21,694 nucleotides of DNA from Fusobacterium sp. (lineage in GTDB: Bacteria; Fusobacteriota; Fusobacteriia; Fusobacteriales; Fusobacteriaceae), in the NCBI GenBank assembly GCA_019410665.1, contig DXSD01000027.1, positions 1 to 21,694 of the forward strand, given 5' to 3'. Under the pieces are notes generated by a model. That model saw only the letters and a list, made by a program, of their open reading frames with translations. It did no database searches and was not told the DNA's origin. The translations under genes and the position numbers were made by a program. Positions 16,434 to 21,694 of the stretch are shown here, piece by piece (positions within the stretch are counted from its first letter, which is position 1; the number at the start of each line of letters is the position of its first letter).

Positions 16434-16469
16434 GCTCAAAAAATAGCATAAAAAAGCTCAAAAATGAGC
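16434..16469. promoter_or_regulatory. Tandem candidate enhancer sites for the RocR-like activator
   Basis: GCTCAAAAATGAGC at 16456-16469 is a perfect 5+4+5 inverted repeat. GCTCAAAAAATAGC at 16434-16447 matches it at most positions and starts 22 bp earlier, about two helical turns. They lie about 150-180 bp upstream of the sigma-54 promoter, the usual distance for an upstream activating sequence. A terminator role is less likely as no T-run follows the hairpin. Confidence 0.5.
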
Positions 16470-16565
16470 GATAGAATAAATAAAAATTTATTTTAAAAAT
16501 TTTTTTGATATATTTTAACACAGTAATATTAATATAACATACTAAAATAAAATTTTAAGGCTAAA

Positions 16566-16581
16566 AATAATACGTATAATT
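16566..16581. repeat. Imperfect 16-bp inverted repeat upstream of the sigma-54 promoter
   Basis: AATAATACGTATAATT has arms of eight bases with one mismatch, centred on the palindrome ATACGTAT. It ends 33 bp before the -24 element, between the candidate enhancers and the promoter. It could be a second regulator's operator or mere AT-rich chance. Confidence 0.3.
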
Positions 16582-16614
16582 CTATTTTTATTCAATAAAG
16601 CACCGAGAAAATAA

Positions 16615-16631
16615 TTGGCATAATAATTGCT
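16615..16631 (+). promoter_or_regulatory. Sigma-54 (-24/-12) promoter
   Basis: TTGGCATAATAATTGCT matches the consensus TTGGCAC-N5-TTGCT at every defined position but one (T for C). The invariant GG (16617-16618) and GC (16629-16630) are exactly ten bases apart. Transcription should start near 16642, about 36 bases before the dehydrogenase ATG. A cognate activator gene lies directly upstream. Confidence 0.88.
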
Positions 16632-16677
16632 ATATATAAGGCATAAGAATTAAATAGAATTAAAAGGGGGCTTTAAA

Positions 16678-17847
16678 ATGAGAGTAGGTTTATTAAAAGA
16701 TATTAAAGATGGAGAGTTTAGAACAATAATGACACCGAATGAAGCAGCGGAGCTAATAGCTTTAGGAGCAGAAGTTTGGGTAGAAAAAGATGCTGGAGCA
16801 GGAGCTAGTTTTGAAGATAGTGAATATGAGAAAGTAGGAGCTAAAATTGCAGAAAATATGCAAGAAATATATGCTAATTGTGATTTAGTAACTAAAGTAA
16901 AAGAACTAGAAGAATGTGAATATGATCTTTTAAGAGAGGGACAAATAATATTTACATGCTTACATCCAGCAGCTTCAAGAGAGGAAGTAGATGTATTACT
17001 AAAATCTAAGGTAATAGCTTTCACAGCTGAAGATACACATAGATATGGGTCACCAAATTGTGAAATAGCAGGTAAACTAGGATTATTAAAAGGAGCAGAA
17101 CATTTATTAAGAACAAATGGAGGTTCAGGACAATTAATTTGTGGAGCCGGAGGAGCTCCAGCAGCAAATGTTTTAATTATAGGAGCAGGACTTGCTGGAA
17201 GTGGTGCTTTACAATTAGCTTATGGACTTGGAGCTAATATAACTGTTATGGATATAAATGTTAAAATTTTAAGAGATTTAATTGAGAAATATCCTGGAAT
17301 TAGTACTATGATTTCAAGTTCAAGTAACATAAAAACATTGATGCCTAATTTAGATTTAATAGTAAACTGTGTAAAATGGCCTAAACATAGAAAAGATCAC
17401 TTAATAACAAGAGATATGTTATCATTAATGAAGAAAGGTTCAGTTATAGTTGACGTAAGTGCAGATGTGGGGGGAGCAATAGAAACTTATCGTCATACAA
17501 CACATGAACACCCTACTTTTGTAGTTGATGGAATTGTTCATTATGGTGTTGATAATATTCCAGGAGCAGCCTCTAAAACAACTTCTGTTGCTTATGCTGC
17601 AAGTGTAATAGATCATTTTAAATCAATAGTTCAAAATGGAATAAAAGAAGCTTGTAGATTAAATGGTTACTTGAGAAGAAGTATGACTTCGTATAAGGGA
17701 ATATTAACTCATGAGGAAACTTCTGCAATTCAAGGTAGAGAATGGGTAACTCCAGAGGAAATTTTAGGATTAGAGGAAGGAACTTATGAAATAGTACCTA
17801 AAGCAACTACAACATCATCAAAACCAACAACATGTAGAGCAAAATAA
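16678..17847 (+). CDS. Alanine dehydrogenase / PNT family amino acid dehydrogenase
   Basis: 389 residues, slightly longer than alanine dehydrogenase (about 370). Members oxidatively deaminate an amino acid to a keto acid with NAD. The alanine dehydrogenase catalytic set is present at the same numbers: Arg15, Lys75 in KVKE, His96 in CLHPAA, and Asp263 in VDVSADVGG (Asp270 in the canonical enzyme). The Rossmann motif GAGLAG is at 169-174 and Asp192 selects NAD. Compared with true alanine dehydrogenase the loop after residue 115 is shorter and lacks the usual LLAPMSE text, and there is a Ser/Thr-rich tail of about 15 residues. Alanine is the default guess, but another substrate is quite possible. 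First gene behind the sigma-54 promoter, with GGGGG as ribosome binding site. Confidence 0.8.
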   Translation: MRVGLLKDIKDGEFRTIMTPNEAAELIALGAEVWVEKDAGAGASFEDSEYEKVGAKIAENMQEIYANCDLVTKVKELEECEYDLLREGQIIFTCLHPAASREEVDVLLKSKVIAFTAEDTHRYGSPNCEIAGKLGLLKGAEHLLRTNGGSGQLICGAGGAPAANVLIIGAGLAGSGALQLAYGLGANITVMDINVKILRDLIEKYPGISTMISSSSNIKTLMPNLDLIVNCVKWPKHRKDHLITRDMLSLMKKGSVIVDVSADVGGAIETYRHTTHEHPTFVVDGIVHYGVDNIPGAASKTTSVAYAASVIDHFKSIVQNGIKEACRLNGYLRRSMTSYKGILTHEETSAIQGREWVTPEEILGLEEGTYEIVPKATTTSSKPTTCRAK

Positions 17848-17858
17848 GGGAGTTTAAT

Positions 17859-17893
17859 AAAAGTGGATAAACCTAGAATTTATCCACTTTTTT
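17859..17893 (+). terminator. Strong intrinsic terminator inside the sigma-54 operon
   Basis: AAAAGTGGATAAA at 17859-17871 pairs perfectly over 13 bp with TTTATCCACTTTT at 17879-17891; the loop is seven bases and the arm runs into six T. It lies between the dehydrogenase and the gltS-like gene. Only 21 bases separate it from the next ATG, leaving no room for a new promoter after it. Confidence 0.85.
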
Positions 17894-17914
17894 AAAAAAT
17901 AGAGGGGGTAAAAG

Positions 17915-19315
17915 ATGGAATTTAATTTAGAAATATTATTTTTGGACTTAATGAAAGCAGGAATTTTAATATTTATAGGACATTTATTAAGAAGTAAATT
18001 AAGAATTTTACAAAATTTATATATACCATCTAGTTTGGTAGCAGGTTTTTTAGGATTAGCGGTAGGACCTTATGGTGTTGGAGTACTAAATTTTTCTAGT
18101 CAAATGGGAAATTATACTTCTGTTTTAATGGTTGTTGTTTTTTCTTCAATTGCATATGGTAGTTTTTCATGTGTTAAAAATAATGGAGCTGCTTTAGGAG
18201 ACCTGAAAGAAGCAAAAGGAGAGAGATTAAAAAGAATTTTAGGATTATATGTATATCGTTCTATAACTTCTATATCTATTTACTGTGTGCCAATATTAGT
18301 TGGAATATTTTTTATAAATAAATTTATAATGAAACTTCCAGAAGGATTTACAATTTTAGTAGGTGGGGGATTTGTTGGAGGTCATGGAACAAATGCAGCT
18401 TTTGGTTCTGCTATAACTGAAATGACTGGTTGGACAGCAGCTACTGATGTTGGAATGACTTTTGCAACAATTGGAATATTAGTAGGGTTAATTGGTGGAA
18501 TAATTTTAATAAAAAGTGCAACAAATAAGAGATATACTCAATATGTAGATAGATTTGATGAATTACCAGAAGATTTTAAAACAGGTTTTATGAGTGATAA
18601 TTCAAATCAACCTTTTGGAAGAGAAACAGTTAGCCCAATTGCCTTAGATCCATTAGCTTGGAGTTTTTTAATGATTATAATACCAGGAGGATTAGCATTT
18701 GCAACAATAGGGTATGTGAGAGTAGTTTTATCAACAATGCCAACATATTTATGGTCTTTTTTACTTTCAATAGTTTTTATTCAATTTTTTAAATATAGTG
18801 GACTAGGAAAATATGTAGATAAACGTTCTATTCAAAGAATTGGAGGAACAGCAACTGATTTTCTTGTTTTCTTTGGAGTAGCAGGAATCAAATTAGAAAT
18901 AGTAATGAAGTTTGCTGTACCTATTATAGTTTTATCAACTTTAGCTCTTATTACTTTATTAATATCAATGTATTTTATAGGACCACGTTTAAATAAACAA
19001 ACTTGGTTTGAAAGATGTATATTTGTTTATGGATATTGTACAGGAGTATATGCAATAGGATTAACTCTTTTAAGAATAGTTGATCCTGAAGGAAAATCTC
19101 AAACATTAGAAGATGTAGCAGTAACTTCTCCAATAGATTTTGTTGAATATTATATTTTGCTATTTGGACCTGTTTTAGTAAGTACAGGAAAGACAACAAC
19201 TTTCTTGAGTGTTTTAGGTTTAATGTTTATTGGTAGTATTTTAGCAGCATTTTTATTAAAGTTATGGGTTCCTCCACAAAAAAGTCGTTTAAATGATAAT
19301 GAGTTAGAGAGGTAG
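17915..19315 (+). CDS. GltS-type sodium/glutamate symporter
   Basis: 466 residues with about ten to twelve hydrophobic segments. It shows GltS family features: a start with a membrane helix followed by LYIPSSLVAGFLGL, the re-entrant-loop motif GGGFVGGHGTNAAFG at about 149-163, and a second loop region ending with TATDFLVFFGVAGIKLE near 310. E. coli GltS is about 400 residues; this one is longer, mainly through a loop of about 45 residues near 205-245. It should import glutamate or a related acidic amino acid with sodium. Its place behind the dehydrogenase and before the PhzF and glutamate dehydrogenase genes suggests it supplies their substrate. The ribosome binding site is AGAGGGGG. Confidence 0.83.
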   Translation: MEFNLEILFLDLMKAGILIFIGHLLRSKLRILQNLYIPSSLVAGFLGLAVGPYGVGVLNFSSQMGNYTSVLMVVVFSSIAYGSFSCVKNNGAALGDLKEAKGERLKRILGLYVYRSITSISIYCVPILVGIFFINKFIMKLPEGFTILVGGGFVGGHGTNAAFGSAITEMTGWTAATDVGMTFATIGILVGLIGGIILIKSATNKRYTQYVDRFDELPEDFKTGFMSDNSNQPFGRETVSPIALDPLAWSFLMIIIPGGLAFATIGYVRVVLSTMPTYLWSFLLSIVFIQFFKYSGLGKYVDKRSIQRIGGTATDFLVFFGVAGIKLEIVMKFAVPIIVLSTLALITLLISMYFIGPRLNKQTWFERCIFVYGYCTGVYAIGLTLLRIVDPEGKSQTLEDVAVTSPIDFVEYYILLFGPVLVSTGKTTTFLSVLGLMFIGSILAAFLLKLWVPPQKSRLNDNELER

Positions 19316-19322
19316 AAATTTT

Positions 19323-20204
19323 ATGGAAAGAAAGATATTTATCTATGATGCATTTACATTGGAAAAATTTAAAGGAAATCCGGCTGGAGTAGTATTTGAT
19401 GCTGATGGATTATCAGATATTCAGATGCAAAATTTAGCAAAAGAATTAGGATTTCCAGAAACTGTCTTTATTTTCTTTAAAAGTAGTGATATAATACAGG
19501 TAAGATTTTTTACTCCAAAGGAAGAAATTAATCTGTGTGGACATGCTACAATAGCATATGTTACAGCTTTAATTGAAAACAAAAAGCTTGAATTAGAAAA
19601 TGGAATAAATAAGATTTTTGTAAAAACTAATTTGGGAACACTTCCAATAATAATTGAGATGGAAAGTGGGAAAGTAAAAAATATTATGATGTATCAAGCT
19701 TCACCTCAAATAGATGGAGGCACAAGTTTTTCATCAGAAATCATAGCTAATTTACTTGGAATAGAGGAAAAAGATATAGATGATAGTATAGAGATAGTAA
19801 AGGCTTATACCGGAGTATGGGATTTGATGATACCTGTAAAAACTAAGGATATATTATCATCATTAACTCCTAAAATGGACGAGATTTCTAAATTTTCCAA
19901 AGAGAATGATATAATTTCTTTCCATGTATTTACATTGACAGAAGATGGAGTAGAAGCTAGAAACTTGGCTCCAGTGGTTGATATACCTGAAGAGGCAGCT
20001 ACTGGAACTTCTAATGGAGCATTATCTTATTATTTATATACCCTTGAATTACTAAAGGAAAATAGAATTTTAAGGGTTAAACAGGGCAAAAGTTTAAATA
20101 GAGATAGTGAGATATTTTGTAAAATCATTTTTGAAAATAAAAAATTAGAAGTTTTAGTAGGAGGAAACGCAATAAAATTATTAGAAGGAAAAATAGATAT
20201 TTAA
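19323..20204 (+). CDS. PhzF family isomerase/epimerase
   Basis: 293 residues, the usual PhzF length. Two-domain diaminopimelate-epimerase-like fold: IYDAFTLEKFKGNPAGVV at the start, catalytic Glu46 in PETVFI, CGHAT at 72-76, and the second-half counterpart ATGTSNGALSYYLY at about 226-239. PhzF itself isomerises a phenazine precursor, but most family members have unknown substrates, and no phenazine genes are near. Being in an amino acid uptake and deamination operon, it may isomerise an amino acid derivative; this is inference. Starts 7 bases after the gltS stop, with AGAGAGG overlapping that stop codon. Confidence 0.85.
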   Translation: MERKIFIYDAFTLEKFKGNPAGVVFDADGLSDIQMQNLAKELGFPETVFIFFKSSDIIQVRFFTPKEEINLCGHATIAYVTALIENKKLELENGINKIFVKTNLGTLPIIIEMESGKVKNIMMYQASPQIDGGTSFSSEIIANLLGIEEKDIDDSIEIVKAYTGVWDLMIPVKTKDILSSLTPKMDEISKFSKENDIISFHVFTLTEDGVEARNLAPVVDIPEEAATGTSNGALSYYLYTLELLKENRILRVKQGKSLNRDSEIFCKIIFENKKLEVLVGGNAIKLLEGKIDI

Positions 20205-20234
20205 CCTAAATAAATTTACTAAGGAGGCAAAAAC

Positions 20235-21584
20235 ATGAGCTTATCGGCAAAACAATATGTAGAAAATGTCATTGAAAAGGTAAAAAGACAAAACCAAGGA
20301 GAGAAGGAATTTATTCAAGCTGTTGAAGAAGTTTTAACTAGTCTTACTCCTTTTATAGAAAAAAATCCTCAATATATAGAAGCTAATATACTAGAAAGAA
20401 TGGTAGAACCTGAGAGAATAATAATGTTTAAAGTTCCTTGGGAAGATGACAATGGAAATATTCAAGTAAATAGAGGGTATAGAGTAGAATTTAATGGTGT
20501 AATAGGACCATATAAAGGAGGACTTAGATTCCATCCTACTGTTACTTTAGGAGCTATGAAGTTCTTAGCATTTGAACAAACTTTCAAAAATTCATTAACT
20601 GGATTACCTATTGGTGGAGGAAAAGGAGGAAGTGACTTTAACTCTACTGATAAATCTGATAGAGAGATAAAAAGATTCTGTGAAAGTTTTATGAATGAAC
20701 TTTATCGTCATATAGGACCAGATAAAGACGTTCCAGCTGGAGATATAGGAGTAAGTGGAAAAGAGATAGGATATCTATTTGGACATTATAGAAGATTAAA
20801 GGGAGCTTTTGAAAATGGAGTTCTTACTGGAAAACATTTAAACTATGGTGGAAGTAAGATAAGACCTGAAGCAACAGGGTATGGAGTAACTTACTTCACT
20901 CAAGAGATACTAAAAGATATGGGAGAAACTTTTGAAGGAAAAACTGTAGCTGTATCTGGTTATGGAAACGTAGCATGGGGAACTGCAGAAAAAATGACAG
21001 AGTTAGGTGCTAAAGTAGTAACTATTTCTGGTTCAAAAGGATATGTATATGCAAAGGATGGACTAACTAAGGAACAGATAGATTATATGTTAGTTTTAAG
21101 AGCTAATAAGGATGTAACTTTAGAGGACTTTGCTAAGAAATTTGATTTAGAGTATTTCCCTGGACAAAAACCTTGGGGAGTAAAAGTAGATATAGCTGCA
21201 CCTTGTGCTATCCAAAATGAGATTGTTTTAGAAGATGCAAAATTACTTGTAGAAAATGGAGTAAAAATTGTTTGTGAAGGGGCAAATATGCCATGTTCAA
21301 ATGAAGCAATAGAATTATTTGAAAAGAGTGGTGTAAAATTTGGAGCAGCTAAAGCAGCTAATGCTGGTGGAGTTGCTGTATCAGCTTTAGAGATGTCACA
21401 AAATAGTATGAGATATCAATGGAGTGAAGAGGAAGTTGACAATAAACTTAAAGATATAATGAAAAACATCTATAAGCAAGCTAAAGAGATGAGCGAAGAG
21501 TATGGAGTATCTCTTGCTGCTGGAGCAAATATTGCTGGATTTAAAAAAGTTGCAGATACAATGATTATGCAAGGAAATTATTAA
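20235..21584 (+). CDS. gdhA: NADP-type glutamate dehydrogenase
   Basis: 449 residues, the size of the hexameric NADP enzyme (447 in E. coli). It interconverts glutamate and 2-oxoglutarate plus ammonia in the cytoplasm. The substrate motif YKGGLRFHP starts at 93 (Lys94), the catalytic Lys130 is in GGGKGGSDFN, and Asp170 is in PAGDIGVSGKEIG. The nucleotide motif GYGNVA is at 242-247; Ser265 rather than Asp/Glu after the second strand fits NADP. The gene begins 30 bases after PhzF behind AAGGAGG, without a visible promoter of its own, so it is probably the last gene of the sigma-54 transcript, though a promoter inside phzF cannot be ruled out. Glutamate is a key fermentation substrate in fusobacteria. 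Confidence 0.95.
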   Translation: MSLSAKQYVENVIEKVKRQNQGEKEFIQAVEEVLTSLTPFIEKNPQYIEANILERMVEPERIIMFKVPWEDDNGNIQVNRGYRVEFNGVIGPYKGGLRFHPTVTLGAMKFLAFEQTFKNSLTGLPIGGGKGGSDFNSTDKSDREIKRFCESFMNELYRHIGPDKDVPAGDIGVSGKEIGYLFGHYRRLKGAFENGVLTGKHLNYGGSKIRPEATGYGVTYFTQEILKDMGETFEGKTVAVSGYGNVAWGTAEKMTELGAKVVTISGSKGYVYAKDGLTKEQIDYMLVLRANKDVTLEDFAKKFDLEYFPGQKPWGVKVDIAAPCAIQNEIVLEDAKLLVENGVKIVCEGANMPCSNEAIELFEKSGVKFGAAKAANAGGVAVSALEMSQNSMRYQWSEEEVDNKLKDIMKNIYKQAKEMSEEYGVSLAAGANIAGFKKVADTMIMQGNY

Positions 21585-21591
21585 AAATATC

Positions 21592-21619
21592 AGAGAGCAG
21601 TTCAATAGAATTGCTCTCT
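21592..21619 (+). terminator. Hairpin after gdhA, probable terminator
   Basis: AGAGAGCAGTTC at 21592-21603 pairs with GAATTGCTCTCT at 21608-21619 (12 bp with one G-T pair, four-base loop). The tail TCTCATAT is poor in T, so termination may be partial. Confidence 0.6.
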
Positions 21620-21639
21620 TCTCATATGGGGGTTAGATA

Positions 21640-21694
21640 ATGTATAAAATTTTAAAAAAGAGATGGTTAACTAAAGAGATTTGCTATATGGATA
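21640..21694 (+). CDS. Start of a ferredoxin-NADP reductase / sulfide dehydrogenase subunit (3' cut by window edge)
   Basis: An ATG at 21640 opens a frame running off the window: MYKILKKRWLTKEICYMD. This closely resembles the N-terminus of the FAD/NAD-binding subunit of NfnAB / sulfide dehydrogenase (SudB, often MYKIL-K-ELA followed by the MEVEAP block). GGGGG at 21628-21632 is a well-placed ribosome binding site. Only 18 residues are visible, so the call rests on a short but distinctive stretch. An Nfn enzyme would balance NADPH from glutamate dehydrogenase with ferredoxin and NADH. Confidence 0.6.
   Translation, partial: MYKILKKRWLTKEICYMD

Noticed and set aside
16456..16469. GCTCAAAAATGAGC hairpin as terminator of the activator gene
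   Set aside because: The stem is only five base pairs and no T-run follows; the second copy 22 bp upstream and the sigma-54 promoter downstream favour an enhancer role.
16470..16512. A/T-only hairpins followed by a T-run after the activator gene as terminator
   Set aside because: The possible stems contain only A-T pairs and would be unstable, so a terminator cannot be claimed.

Overview
The window is very AT-rich DNA, densely packed with genes that carry strong AGGAGG-type ribosome binding sites. Codons are overwhelmingly A/T-ending (AGA for Arg, GGA for Gly, ATA for Ile). Gene content points to an anaerobic, amino-acid-fermenting gut bacterium: NADP-type glutamate dehydrogenase next to an Nfn-like subunit, a RocR-like regulator, lactaldehyde reductase and a bile-acid-type hydroxysteroid dehydrogenase. 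A Fusobacterium of the varium/ulcerans/mortiferum type fits best, but this is inferred from style and content and not from a marker gene.

Left part (1-2980): the 3' end of a probable Mu-type transposase is followed by a CdaR-like sugar-diacid regulator and its probable target, glycerate kinase. Two copies of a palindromic sequence exactly 42 bp apart sit in the promoter between regulator and kinase. An intrinsic terminator closes the unit.

Envelope operon (2995-8270): an extended -10 promoter drives five tightly spaced genes: MscS channel, secreted thermonuclease, M32 carboxypeptidase, DUF2207 membrane protein and LemA. The lactaldehyde reductase gene fucO follows with its own promoter and ends at a bidirectional terminator. 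It converges there with a minus-strand pair, a MATE exporter and a 7-alpha-hydroxysteroid dehydrogenase (hdhA-like).

Minus-strand operon 13963-11976 holds an ACT-domain protein, a UPF0210/PFL-like protein and a DUF1904 protein. It is divergent from a plus-strand unit of DUF4438 and a sigma-54 activator of RocR type.

Right part (16429-21694): this looks like the target of that activator. An excellent sigma-54 (-24/-12) promoter lies at 16615-16631, with two 14-bp repeats 22 bp apart about 150-180 bp upstream as candidate enhancers. It precedes an alanine-dehydrogenase-like enzyme, a GltS-type symporter, a PhzF-family isomerase and NADP glutamate dehydrogenase, and then the start of an Nfn/sulfide-dehydrogenase-like subunit. 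A perfect intrinsic terminator sits between the first gene and the symporter and probably sets their expression ratio. Together these genes look like a sigma-54-controlled module for uptake and oxidation of an amino acid. DUF4438, the PhzF protein and the exact substrate of the dehydrogenase are the unknown parts and the most interesting content of the window.
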